Shown: positions 31,730 through 44,504 of the stretch, in pieces
How the letters are laid out: each line of letters starts with the position of its first letter
How positions within the stretch are numbered: position 1 is the stretch's first letter
Assembly: GCF_003086295.3 (NCBI RefSeq)
Contig: NC_092042.1
Span: 44,142,137 to 44,206,136 of the forward strand
Reading direction: 5' to 3'
Origin: Arachis hypogaea
Lineage: Eukaryota > Streptophyta > Magnoliopsida > Fabales > Fabaceae
DNA length: 64,000 nucleotides
The notes under the pieces: generated by a model
Told to the model about the DNA's origin: nothing
The model's database searches: none
The model's input: only the letters and a program-made list of their open reading frames with translations
Position numbers and translations under genes: made by a program

Positions 31730-32507
31730 ATCTCGAATTGCTAAAGTAAGTTTTTGTAGAGTTCAATTTAGTTACTTGATGAAAAACAATACACAAATTA
31801 TTGATTTCATAATATACTCTATGGTCTATAATTAAATAATTAACATTCTATAATTTTCCTATAGAGTCATTGCCATGATAATGGGAATCATTGGCCTTCA
31901 CAATGGGAATCATTGCCATGATCCGCTTAATGAGGGCAATGCCGAAGAGAATCTGCCCCAAGGCCGAGCATGATGATTGTAACCCGATTTATTATGACGG
32001 CGCTGTGATCAAAGCACGTAACGTTTCCATGGAGGAGCAGATGGCGATGATGAGGCACATGCTTGAACTAAAAGAAAAGGTGCAAGAACTCAACAAGAAA
32101 CTAGAAATGCCTCCAGAAAAAGAGTTGATTCTTAATAATGCTCTAAATAGAGTCAATATTCTTGAAGAAGAGTTAGACATGGCCAAAACAGTATGGTATA
32201 AGGTCCCACCATTTTATTATAACTTCAATTAATTTATGAAAATCATGATTAAATGTTCATTAATTTATAATAAGATATTTAAATCTTTGGCTGTTTTTAG
32301 GCACTTGAAGCAGCACATCTTCGACTAGTAAAACTCCAAGCCTACATTGACAAAAAGAAGAAAAAGACACTGGTAGGTCATCTGAACTATGACCATTGAA
32401 TAATTTGAAATGCATATTGATATAAATTATAGATAAGTTCACAAACTTGTTTTTTCTTCCTTTAAACATGCATAAGCTTTGATTTGTGATTGCAGTTCCA
32501 CTGGTGA
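31730..32507 (+). pseudogene. 3' part of an unrecognised coiled-coil gene, split by the 11.5-kb element
   Basis: After the target duplication the frame reads RIAK to a GTAAG donor at 31747. The next exon, 31865-32190, reads GLHNGNHCHDPLNEGNAEE, then shifts frame near 31965 to IYYDGAVIKARNVSMEEQMA and a strong coiled coil (LELKEKVQELNKKLE, NRVNILEEELDMAK). Exon 32301-32372 reads ALEAAHLRLVKLQAYIDKKK, and the last starts at 32496 and stops at 32507. GT/AG borders are clear at 32191, 32300, 32373 and 32495. I do not recognise the family. It could be an accessory gene of the DNA transposon that also carries the FAR1-type transposase. Confidence 0.55.
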
Positions 32508-34115
32508 GGAAACAAGCATATGTTTTACCTAACCTCAAAATATTATTACTAGTTTGTGTTGATATAATTGGTGGCATTTTCATCTTCAGCTCCATTAGAT
32601 GTCATTATTGAATTCACTTTGCTATAAATTTGATCAATGTGTAATGCACTGTGTCATCCCTCCAATGTATGTGTATTATGTATATATGCTAAATAAGTGA
32701 ATAAAATTATGCTTGGTTTTTTTGGATAACCTAGTTACCAAATAATTTTCTAATTTAATCTATGGAAAGAGAGATCCAAAGGAATAAACGCTTTTTATTT
32801 TTCAACTGATAAAGACAAATCACATTAAACACAACTATAGAAAAAAGTGTAACACACCAAACTTGTGTTTAATTCCGCAAAGAAGCTAGAATGGCTATAC
32901 ACACATTAGAAAATTTCCTTAGTTAAGTCAAATCCATAATCAAGTATAAATCAATATTTAGAGTTTACATGTGCAAGGGGTCAGCATTTAGCAATCCTCA
33001 GAAACACCATGGTATGAAAAACTTGGTCGTACAGATCCTCTTTCAGCAACAACACTCACCAGCAAAACTTCTTCTTCTGCTAAATAACATCGTCAAAATG
33101 AAGGAAATAAGGAAATAGAACTATCAGAAAAATCCCGTGGAAAATGAAACTATATGATTTAACTGTGTTCTAAGAAGATTTTAGACAACTCACCCATAGC
33201 CTAGCTTCTTCTTGGCTGTCAATGTAAGCTAGCAGGTCTTCTTGCCTCATTAGAGCTTCATACAGAGCCTAATACATAGTGCAAGAGCATTACTTATGTG
33301 AGGAAACTAGGGGCCAAAAAAGTAGTATTCATCAAATCGACAACCATATCACTATGACATTTTCAAAATGCATACGAACATAAACAGCTATAATACAAAG
33401 AAAAAAACATGATGATGACAATGAAATATTCACACGAAGAGAACAAATGCACAATGGCGAGTATGCCATAAGCAATTCAGATAAGTCACCGTTTAAGTGA
33501 CAGTAAGGAAATGAAAACCTAAAAAGAATAAAAGCTTTCGCAACATACTTGGCATTACTTGAATATTAGTATAGCCTCAAATAAATATTCACTACACTTC
33601 CTTGAGAATAATCCAGCACCAGTATGCTCCACAACAAAGAATCTAGCATAATATAGGCTGAATAGCAAGTATATTGCAGTAAAATAAAGGCTCCAAGTCT
33701 TCTAACTTTGGTCCCTAATCTTGATATCCACTATCAGAAGAAGAAAAGCCAAGCAGGACTTCAAACTTTGGTTCATAATAGTAAATAGCAATAGTCTAAC
33801 ATGTAAGAAACATAATATTTGAATATATCAATGTGACAAAGAACACAACAAATTCACTAACAAATGAAGGATAGCGAATTTTTCTTTTTTCATTTCTATG
33901 ATGGAATAAAAAAGCAATAGCTTCACATTTCTATGATGCTATAAAAAGGGTACAAACCTCAACCTTTAGTCATAAACACGAACAACAACAACCATCGCAA
34001 AAGCTGAATTCCAATAACATTAAATATAACAAAAATAAATTAAAAAAAAAACACCAATCCCAAATAGAATAAAAATTATAGAATACCAGAAACTTAAACC
34101 ATTAACTATACCTTA
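32508..34115 (-). other. Mostly empty; one possible minus-strand exon
   Basis: AT-rich. On the minus strand 33268-33194 is an exon-like stretch, bounded by AG and GTGAGT, reading ALYEALMRQEDLLAYIDSQE. It resembles the plus-strand exon at 32301-32372 (ALEAAHLRLVKLQAYIDKKK), so a related gene may lie convergently here. A possible last exon follows near 33080-32988 (VVAERGSVRPSFSYHG, stop). Nothing else was seen. Confidence 0.3.
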
Positions 34116-36483
34116 TTATGACACTTCATTGCTACTGTACGAAGCATTCTCATCATATACCTACAATATCAGCAATATAATATCATTAGTACTAGCTAAT
34201 AAGCAGCAATTAAAACATAGTCATACCTCATTGGTAAAAATACTTACCAATGAGTCATCTTCAATGTTCATGTGATCATCCGAGTCATTATCAAATGTGT
34301 CATTTCCACGGCCTTCTAACTTTGAAATGCCATGACAAACACGACAAGTTATTCGATTGTGGCCCTCCATTCCTCACTGTCCACATCGATGTTTTCTCTT
34401 ATTGGACTGTGAAGCCCCCTTTTCTCCTACATTTTCTTGGGTCCCTTGGCATGCTATGTCCGAGATCATTGGTTGCGAGCCCAGCTCTAGAAGCATCCAC
34501 TTGCACACTATCTCTTACACTATCTACATCATTGACCAACTCTTTTTTTGCAGCATCTTCCTCCTTAAATTATTTCAACAAATTCATAGCCATTTCCCGT
34601 GTAAAGATAAATCTCTCGTTATCTCGGCAAGCAAAGTTGGCTAGTTGTCTAAACCAATCCATCAAACAACCATATTGACTTAGCATCAAAGAATCCCAAT
34701 GAAGCCCGACCATATTTTGCAAACCTACTTTGGTTGTCTTGGTCCACCGAGGCAAGACTAATGACCTTGGGAACTCCTCTATATCTTGATGCACTAAGAC
34801 ACAAACTATGTGTTCACAAGGTATGCCAAATGATTCCATTCTCATACATGAACAATTGAATTCCATCTCAATGTCACAACAGAATACACGCCACATCTCA
34901 TTTGGCGTTCGGTTCAAACTGACAGAGTAAATCACATAAGAGCCAGTTTGCCTCATATTTATTACCTTCATTGATGCAGCCCGTACAAGGATTGGTTGGA
35001 ACATATGAAATATTGATAGGGTGTAAACATTGGCAGCACTTTTCTCTAAGTGTTGAAAATAGGTTTGCATACTGGTCTTCCATTTACAGAGGCGAGGTCA
35101 GCCTGGACCTCTTTCCACCTTATATGGTCGACACAACGATTAAAGTGTTGAATGAACTCAACCAGATTGTACCTTGAGTTGACATACTTTGCAATGATCG
35201 AGTTTAATCCCTCGCACCGAGAAGTAGTCCAAAAACCAGCAAAAAACTTCCCTCTTATATGTGCAGTTGCCCATGAATGTCTCTTTTTATACATATCTAA
35301 GACCCAATTCTTGTTTTCGACACCAAATCTCTCAATTATTTCAAACCACTTTTGACGAAATACATCAATTTCATAGTCGCCTAGCATACACGTTTTAAAC
35401 ATGGAGGTAAACTCGGGCTTGCCAATGTTACTTGTTGCATTGCGAATCAGATGCCATGCACATAATCTATGATGTGCATTAGGAAACTCTTTCTCAATGG
35501 CAAACTTCATTGATAGATCACCATCCGTGATCACTGAAATAGGTGCTTTCCCATTCATTGCCACCTTCAGTTGTTGTAGCAACCACTTATATGTGTCCTT
35601 TTCTTCATCCCAAATTAAAGCAACAGCAAAGATAATTGTTTGATTGTGATGATTGACACCAGAAAATACCACCAGTGGACACATATATTTATTCCTCTTA
35701 TAGGTAGCATCAAACGCCAGCACATCGCCAAATAATAAGTAGTCTGCCCTACTGAGACCATCTCACCAGAATAAATTACGCAAAGTACCATCGGCATCCA
35801 TGTGATAATTAAAATAGAGAGAAGGGTCATTTGTTGCTTGATCTTCTAGATACTTCAAAGCTGCATATGCATCATGTCCCTTTGCGTGAAAGAGAGATAC
35901 CCGTAGCCACCTGCCTGATTTGCTAATGCCCGATATATCTGCCCAACACTAATCCCACACTTTTTCTTGTTAACCATGTAGCCAATATCAGCCTTGAACA
36001 TGAATCTATACCCAGGGAGCAATCCAATCAACCGAGGATCCAAAGCGGATGATTATGTTCATCAGAAAAATAAGAAATAAATCAACGACCACTAGGTGCA
36101 TCTATACGAATCTCCATCATTGCAGTGCAGCCACACCTTGTCTCAGGTGTAGGTTTTCTCTTAAGGTTTCTAATGCCGTAATTATTTTGCGGTCTAAATT
36201 CTTCACGATGACATACAAAATTCTTCAACTTAAGTATGCCCGCACGACTCTTCCTAGTCTTGTTCTTCTGAGCACTAAAGCCTCTTGTCATTGCATATCT
36301 ATTGTAGAACTCAAATGTAATGTTGACATTAGAAAAGTGAAAATGACATACATCTTCATCCCTGATGTTTCGAAATTCAATCATCCCAATGTCTTCGAGT
36401 GAGTCAATGTTATACCCTTCATCGATCCCCACATAATCAAACATTGGTTCCACATTTGTGTCGTCGTCATCCATATAATCCAC
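34116..36483 (-). pseudogene. FAR1-related MULE transposase, frame broken
   Basis: Minus-strand order: acidic start (36483), FAR1 DNA-binding domain (36390-36090: FEFYNRYAMTRGFSAQKNK, KNFVCHREEFR, RCGCTAMMEI), stop at 36084, linker GISVGQIYRALANQAGGYGY (about 35960), then the MULE DDE domain: first Asp in VLAFDATYKRNKY (35720), second in SVITDGDLSMKFA with HRLCAWH, Glu in SRCEGLNS, a SWIM zinc finger (CSCMRMESFGIPCEH, about 34850) and a C-terminal CCHC-like knuckle (MEGHNRITC, about 34345) followed by an acidic tail and a short last exon ending at 34116. Breaks include stops at 36084 and in FW-stop-DG (35766) and frame changes near 36040, 35855, 35050 and 34570. The catalytic residues survive. 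FAR1/FHY3 relatives bind DNA as transcription factors; this copy is either a dead transposase or a dead FRS gene. Confidence 0.85.
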
Positions 36484-36903
36484 GTCAACTTCCTCATGTT
36501 TTTCTTCATCCTACTCATACTGGTTATATGATGTATGCTCGCTATTAACCCCTTCATGAGAAAATTCCTGACCTAGAACTTCCTAAACTCCAGTACACAA
36601 TTCAAAATGAAACTAAAGTTTGTATATAAATTTCCAAACATGAGAAGAACAAATATTTTAGTAAAATAGAGACCAAATAGTAACAGTAGAAGTAGAACCA
36701 TTGAACTTGATGTCATCCACACACCGAGTACCAGCAATCACAAATCACAATCTTTTAAAATTAAAATCAATCCAATAGTGTCAATCTTAGGAATCCTGGA
36801 ATTAGACACGAGTTTCATTTATTGTATTAAGGGAGAAAATGAAGAAGCATGAATCCAAAATCTAACGGTGGAACTAGAGGAGTAAAAACAGAAAAAGCAT
36901 GTA
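36484..36903. other. Spacer between the transposase pseudogene and the kinase fragment
   Basis: AT-rich. The reverse strand near 36484-36540 continues acidic codons upstream of the FAR1 frame (EEKHEEVD-like). No gene was seen. Confidence 0.4.
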
Positions 36904-37091
36904 AGCCATTTTGTGAGCTTCCTTTTGTGTTTTGCCACTGCAATTGGAGTTCTTGAAATGGCTTGCGTCTTTGTTGTCTTGTTCTTAATCAAGAGCCAGC
37001 AGAGTTCTAGCATAGATCCACATGGCCATTATCTTGCAACAGTGGGATTTAGAAAATTTAGCTATTTTGAGCTAAAAAAGGCGACAAAAGG
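36904..37091 (+). pseudogene. Receptor-like kinase fragment, part 1 (membrane segment and kinase start)
   Basis: The frame reads a hydrophobic segment (LLCFATAIGVLEMACVFVVL), a short basic stretch, then HYLATVGFRKFSYFELKKAT and KG at the junction. This is the classical end of the extracellular part, transmembrane helix and juxtamembrane start of a plant S-domain/ZmPK1-type receptor kinase. The LARD-like element begins at 37092. The frame resumes at 49097. The extracellular lectin domains are missing upstream, so it was already a fragment. Confidence 0.75.
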
Positions 37092-40000
37092 TGTAACGCC
37101 CTAACTACCAAAGCTCACGCTTCCGGCTGCGCAACTCTGATAGCTCGGACATTACGACGACACTTATACTATTTAATACTAAAATATGAGCCTGTTTTAT
37201 TTTTTAATCCGCAGTATCGCTCCTAAGATACTTCATTTGATAACGTACATCCAAAGATATCATACAACTTACAAAACTCATAAAGAGTACATCCATATAT
37301 ATACATATACATATAAATAAATAATATTACAAACATTAACCAATACGATTCCTATCCCTCTTACAGATTATATCAAGATAAAGGTGAGGGTACAATAAAC
37401 CATAACTGAAACAATACAGAGCATCACAACAACAATTATATAAGCTCTTCGTAACTTCTACACCCATATCCTGAAAGGGGAAAAATGCAAGGGGGTGAGA
37501 ACATCATCCTCGAAAGGGTTCTCAGTAAAGGGTTTTTTGGGAATTACTGTAATAGGATATATGAAGATAAACCGTACCAGTGATTAATAACCGTCTTATG
37601 CCTCTTTTAAAAAAAATAACAGTTTACCATATAAGTAAAGTCGGAAATCTTTTCTGAAAGAGGAACCGTTCAATCCTTAAATCATCAAAAGCCTTTCAAA
37701 AAGGTTTATCTATACTGAACCAAAATAGCCTTTCATAGTCTTCCAAACCAGAAACATAAAACCGGAATCAACCATCGATCCATCTCAATTCAACCACGGC
37801 CCTAGGCCCAAACAATTCAATCCAACAACCAATCACCACAAACCAACAGAGTCCCAGTTGCAAACACAGATAGGAAGTTTAAGTACAAACAAACAGTTAC
37901 AGCAAGTAGGACAAGTAGCAGGTAATCACAAGTAATCACATAGGCAAACCAAGTACAATATGCACACCCAAACAATGTCACATAGATGCATATGATGCAT
38001 GCCTGTCCCTAGTGGCTGATGATATCATCTGTCAGTTATATAGCCAACCCAACACGTCCTGGTAGCTAACCATGGACAGAAACACCCATCGCGGAGCAAG
38101 TAAATTTGAGCTACAACCCCCTTGCTACTACCCGCTCAACCCAGAGCCAATGGAATACCCACTACTACGGCTACTACCCAGGTATCTCAAGCATATATTC
38201 ATTCTGTCCCAATCATGGATCAACATCCATCTCAGCCATCCGGCTTAAATTCATAATTTATAGTCAGCCATACGGCCCATAACTCATTCGGCAATCAGCC
38301 ATAAATCAATATCATGCACAGCCATTTCGGCTCACGGTTCAATCCAAAACCAGCCAATATTCATAATCATTCACAGACTTTCTGGCCCATAACAAAACAG
38401 CACTTCCACCATTCAACATCATCAAATTCATAAAACCGGCATTTAAGCCATAAATCACTTTTCTCAAGCCATTTCACTTTGAGTTCAAATTTCGACTCTT
38501 TTCAGCCTTGGCTTTAAAGATCTCATTTCTCAAATCATCTCAGGCTCATAAGCCAAATTTACTCAAAGTGAGTTCCCTTTTTAAAACAAAGCCACTCTTG
38601 GCATTCTCTTTCTAAAACTTCCAAAACCATGGCAAGTTAAGGATTTATTTCAAAGTATTCAAAATTACCCATCCAACAATGGGATTTTATTACCAAAAGT
38701 TTCCCGACAGAGTCCCAAGTCTTTAGGGGAGAATACCATAACTCATTCCGCCAAATTCATTTAAAATCATTAAAACCTTGGTTTTCCGATTTGAGTAATA
38801 AATAGGATCTAAGCCAAACCGAGTCACGTAATCATTTACTTCTTTCAAAGCCGTTTCCTTTACTTGGGAAAAACCAACTTCAACCCCCATGATAAATTCT
38901 AGAACGTTTCAACTGGTCAAAATTGTTTTAGTCTTGCAAGAATTCAAAATTCAAAGAGTACTTAAAACATTTCTCAAAACATTTCAAAATGAAACTTGTC
39001 AATAGGCATTCAGGTCCTTTCAAAGTTATTGAAACTTCTTTAATTGAAACCCCCAAGTCAAATTCAAAGGCATAAACCCTTTTCACATTCAAATAGCTTT
39101 AAAACACAAGTTTCATCTAAATAACCTTCTCCTAAAAGAGACACTAGGCCTTTCTTAGGAAGCAAGACTAAATCACAATTTCCGCTTTAATAACTCATTT
39201 CAAAAGCACGAATCATCCTTTTCTTGATAATTCAAATAAAATAGTTGAAGTCTTTAGCTCATCATTTTTCCAGACAACATTTTAGTAAAGGCTCGGATTT
39301 TATAGAAATTTCGGCAGCACCTCCCCTAAAACTTGGACTTTTGCCACCCGATTCGGGTCCCAACTAAACCGTTTCTCATCCCTTTTCAACAGCTCAAAAC
39401 CAGAAATCAATTCAAAAGCAAGCTAAATCCGACAGTCACCTCAGTGGCATATCTCAATGTAACCATTTCAAAATCAACTCAATATCAACCGATTTAACTC
39501 ATTTCCAAAGCTTTTAAAGAATCGGTTCAGCAATAAATCATTTATCAAAGACCAAATTAATTAAAGCAACCCAGGCTAAATTTCAAGAGTATTCTATCTT
39601 TCACATCATCAAAATAATTGACTCAATTCAAACCAATCCTCAACGGATTAAACTGATATTTCAAATCTTTAAAGAATCAACTTGAAAAGCATTTTATTTC
39701 ACAAAACTACACAACAATCCATTCATCAAAACCTAATAATAATCCATTCAATCATACAATTACATTCATCCAGGATAATCAACATCACATAAGGCTTATA
39801 CAATCACCAAATACATTATCTCACACCAGTATTCATATGTAATAATTCCAACATATAAAATATAGTTTTCGAAAAGCGCCCCTACCTCAAAACGCAATTC
39901 CATAACCCAAATGACTCATCAAGTCCTTTCCGCCTCAAACCAAATTGACGGCAACCAAAACCTTAGCTCCAAGCCACTTTCGCAACAGTCTCAACAACTC

Positions 40001-41564
40001 TAATCGCAACATACAACAACCGAACTCAATTTTCTAGCAATTAACGCCACAAACCTCAGTGTATGATAACAGAACAGTAACGAAAGGGCTTTCAAATCGA
40101 AACGCTTACCGAACCGAAGGAGAACCGGTTGAACCAAAATGGCGATGGTCTCTGAACCAGTTCGGCGGTAGCCTCGGAAGCCATGCCAGGCAGCAACGGT
40201 GATCAAACTCCGGCAGCGGCGACTGAAATCAATATGCAGTAATTATAACGTTTCCAAAAACTCAGGAGAAACGAAACCCAATACTTAAAACCTTACCAGC
40301 AGGATTCTCTGACGACGACAGAAGCAGCCAGAGGCTCTGACGGTGGTCTCAGAAGTCACAGAACCACCCTTAGCGGTCAGAATCACGGCGACGCAGCTCC
40401 CTTCTTCGGCAGCGACACCGACGGCGACCTGAATCCCTTGACAGCATCAGAACAGCCGGCGGTGACCAAGAACGCGGTGAACACCGCGACAGCTACGGTA
40501 GCAGCGGCATCGCAACAGCGGACCCTTCTTCACAGCGACCCAGCGGTGGCGGTTCTTGAGAAACGGTGCGGCAGCCCAACAACGGCAGTGACAGCAGCGT
40601 TCCTCCCCTTCTTTGGCTCTCGGGCTCTCCGTCTCCCTCTCAATCTCTCTCTCTCCTGAGCTTCCCCATCCGCGACAGCAAGGCGACGACGGCACCGTGA
40701 GCTTGCAGCCGCAGCGCCCAAGCACGACGGCGACGGCACAAGACAGCGCCCCTACCCTCCTCTTCTCTCGTGCCAGCTTCGATGGATCAACAGTGGCGAA
40801 GGCGGCACGAGTTTTTCTCTTCTCCATGGCACAGTGCCAGCGCGACGGTGAGAGCCCTCCTCCTCTCCTCCGCCGCGACTCACACTCACTTTCCTTCTCT
40901 GCTTCTGTTTCGATTTCTTTCATGGCAATGGGAAGCCATGAGTGTTGCGATCTATTGGGGAAATGGGGAATGATCTGCTGCTGCTGTTGGGTGTGTTGGT
41001 TTGAGGAAGAGGGGAAACCATGGGTGTTGCTTTGTGGGTTAAAGGGAAGACAGGTGGGGTTTCGGTTGCTGGGATGGAGGCCTCAGGGTTTCATTCATTT
41101 TCGAAACTAGGGTTAAGGACATTTTTGTAATTTCATGTAAGTGTATGGATAATATAGTAATCGAAACTCAATTAAATCCAACACTAATTATATATAGAAA
41201 ATACTATTTGTTCATCAATTTTACAAATTATTTTTCATAAAATGCCCAAATCAAAATAATTGGAAATAATATAATTAAACCCTTTATTTTCTAAAGTAAC
41301 GTATTAATATTTAAAATATTAATTATTTAATCCAAATTATATAAAAATCCTTATTATTTCACAACTACCAACTTTATAATATAATTATAGAAAATAATCC
41401 AATAATCATCAATTTGGATAATAATCATAACTTATCTCAAATTCAATAAATCAAAACTTGCCTTAATTATCTTTAATAAAATAATTTCTGAAATTAAGCT
41501 ATAAATAACTATATGATTTGAGACTTGATCGTAATAAGACTTTTCAAAAATTTTGGGTCTTACA
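37092..41564 (-). repeat. 3' LTR of the LARD-like element
   Basis: 4,473 bp. On the minus strand it starts TGTAAGACCC (41564) and ends GGGCGTTACA (37092). The zone 40300-41050 is GC-rich and gives overlapping short frames on both strands (such as 40447-40923 and 40613-41110). These have compositional bias and change between the two LTRs, so I do not call genes. The minisatellite at 38090-38190 has fewer units than its partner. Confidence 0.88.
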
Positions 41565-41577
41565 TCCTACCCACCTT
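41565..41577 (-). other. Polypurine tract
   Basis: The minus strand AAGGTGGGTAGGA lies immediately before the 3' LTR start, the expected place for plus-strand priming. Confidence 0.7.
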
Positions 41578-44489
41578 ACAAAAATTTTCATCCTCGAAAA
41601 TTGATACAAAACGAAAGAAATTTCATAACAGTTCACCCTTAACACATTTAAGGAAGAAGCAAAAATATCTCAACATATAAACATATATACGGTTTTCAAA
41701 TACTTGGATGGTCGTATGCATAAAGATACAAGGTAGGGATATGGTTGCAAAGCGAACATTACAAGGTAAGTTCAATGCAAAAGGTGACATGGGTAAAACA
41801 TGTGATAGTAAGGCAATGCATTGAAGGTTATAAAACAGGATGAGGTTACAACGACGTGCTCAACATCCGCACACTAATCTCATCTCAACCTCAAAGCTTC
41901 AACCTTCCCACTCCATCAAGGGCTTTACAATCCCCATATCCGATCATAAGCCTAACGATCGCAAACCCGTTCGCCAGGAACAAATCACCCACAACTCAAC
42001 GTTGCACACCTACCGCTTCACCTTCCGTATACACATATCACGTCTTAAAGAACTAACGCATCACGTTACTACGTCTACAAGTCGCATGTGATATCAAAAC
42101 AATTCTCGAGTCTACTCAGAAGGATACAAGATTTAGAAATGAGAGATAAATGTCAACAATAATACTCATAGATTTGAGCGAGTGTATCCAATTCCAAATA
42201 AACAAGAATGCTCAAGCAATGAAGTTTGCTAGACACAATTCAATTGACAACTTCAAAGATAACCCTTGGATCAAAGAAATTCAATAGGATCCAGAGGAAG
42301 AAAATCAGTGGATTGGTTTGAAACAAATTCAAGCTGAGTCGAAGAAGTATGAAATTTACAGAAAAGAATATCTCAAACCCAAGACAAAACTCACAGAACT
42401 TCAAGAGCACGATTAAAAAACACTTCCGAATATATTGTTCATAAAAGAATCGAAAACTTGCAAGAATATCACTTCGCAGCTTAGAAGAAAGTTAAGTAAT
42501 AAACATTCTTCAAGAGAGTAACAAAAGCATAAACGTGGCTTTGCTCTAATTCAATCTCATGTTGAAGTAGATTATGTAGAGTTTTAAAAACAAGGTGCAC
42601 ACAAGTTTTGCTAAAGGCTAAAATATTTCCTCAAATATTTTAGAAAGATAATTAGATGCACAACCTAACCAAAAGTAATTCATAAAACTTGAAAGAAAAT
42701 CGACTGCTTGTTCAAAAATTCTCAAAGTCCATATTCAGACAAGCGTATATAACATTTATAGCAAGGACAAAAGAGGAAGTTAAATTCTCTTTAGAAAAGA
42801 AACTCCGAGGTAAAAATTTGCTTACAATTGGTAAGGAAACAAGTGGTGCGTTACAAACGAATAGGTTTCCATTACACAAGGAAACTTTTCAGAACCTCAT
42901 TTAAAATAGCGCATGTCAATTTTAAAACAATTTTGTCAAAAATTGAACAATGGTTTCATTCCCAATCAAGCAACAGAAAATAAATTCGTTTAGAATTTCT
43001 TCAAAGAGAATTCAAAAAAATTTTTTTAAAGTTCAAAACAAGACTCCAAAGTGTTCTTGAAATCACCATCTCAGAAGAACATTCAAGAAGTTTAAGATGT
43101 ACTAAAAAGAAGTCAAGCCATGAAAGCAAGAATCTTAAACCAAGATAGCTCAAACAAGATCCACTAGGCATGAGACATCAAACAAGCTTTCAATTGATCC
43201 AAAGAATACAAAAGTCATAGAAAAAGACAACTCAATCAGTAGTAACTTCTCAGGGATAAATTTTTGACTAAAAACTCTGTTAGAGACTATGAGAAGATAA
43301 ACGATGCACTATTTTGAAACGAATCAAACTGACTCATATAAAAATGAGATTCACCAGAGAAGAAAAACCAAGATCAATGGTAATGTTCACAAAATGTAAA
43401 AGATTAGTTAAAAATAAAGTCAAGTATGACATTCATAGAGATGAAAGGTTTAATAAAGAATTTAGTCCGTTCATAAGAAGAAAGCTATGAGTTCAACATT
43501 TTCAAAAAAAAACAACAATGGCATAAACCATATAGCATGCTAAATCAAACTCAATTCAAAATAAGTTAAGTAAAGCTTATCAAACGAAACTCAACCGGGA
43601 TAAAAGTGAAAAATTCTTTCTTTCCAAAATTTTGAAAAATATCCAAATATATAATCAAATGAAGATGTGCATTGAAACTACAGTAAAATTACTAGAAAGT
43701 CAAATTGTAATTTAAGGTAAATGCAGTTCCATAAACCAGTAAAAGTACAGGCGAGGTATTAGAAATAAATAGTTATTAAACTGTATAACAAATCTTCAAA
43801 GTTCCACATATAGATAAGTGTATATCTAGTCAACAGCAATTTTTTATAAAAATCTCAAAATTGGCTGTGATCACTGTCAAGTAAGAGAAAAACTAAATTG
43901 ACAAGTTCTCCAAAAACGGATTCGGAATCCGGAGTTAAAATGCACAACGCAGCAGGACAAGTTCAAAGTCATATCAAAGGATATATGAATCAAGAAGAAC
44001 TCAATCAGAGAAAGGTAGATACGACAAGGATTTCAACCAAGCATATGCAATTAAGTTCAAACAGGAATGCATATGAATAGAGGAATAAAGTTGAAAAATC
44101 AAGCTACTTTTCAAAAGGATTAGTAACCAAGAATTTCAAGTTAGGATACGAAAGAATAGGTCGACTCGAACAGAATTCAAGACACACAACTTAATAGCCT
44201 CGAGAAATAGTTTCCAACATTTCCAAAACCCGCGATTCGCTTTACTCGAAACTCGTATATCGCCTATGATAACCCATCAGTGCTCTCATGTACATAAGTC
44301 ACTAGTATTAAGCCGGCCAAACTTAATACCAAGAATCATGCAATGCAAGACTAACAGCGTTAATCAATAGACCGTCATGTGCATAAAGCTCTAATTCTCA
44401 TCATCCGACAAGACCTAATACATGACAAAAGCTCAGAATATGCAATTGAAGCATAGTCGGTCCATTCCTCAGGCTCTACAGGAAGGACT
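41578..44489 (-). other. Non-coding interior of the LARD-like element
   Basis: A-rich on the plus strand. Frames are short on both strands and none shows gag, protease, RT, RNase H or integrase motifs. Words such as TTCAAGAA and AATTCAAAG recur without a clear period. A TCAAACAAG / ATCAAGCAAC mixture suggests decayed coding or structural RNA, but nothing can be named. Confidence 0.6.
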
Positions 44490-44504
44490 GCTCTGATACA
44501 ATAA
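44490..44504 (-). other. Primer binding site, tRNA-iMet type
   Basis: The minus strand starts TTATTGTATCAGAGC directly after the 5' LTR. Ten bases, GTATCAGAGC, match the complement of the initiator tRNA-Met 3' end (TGGTATCAGAGC); the TGG end reads TTG. Confidence 0.7.

Noticed and set aside
40447..41110. Open frames of 158 and 165 codons in the LARD-like LTR, with matches at 47899-48364
   Set aside because: They lie on opposite strands of the same GC-rich zone, and the partner LTR breaks them with stops and shifts. Compositional artefacts.
42689..44080. Short plus-strand frames in the LARD-like interior as gag remnants
   Set aside because: No gag motif and the wrong strand for the element.
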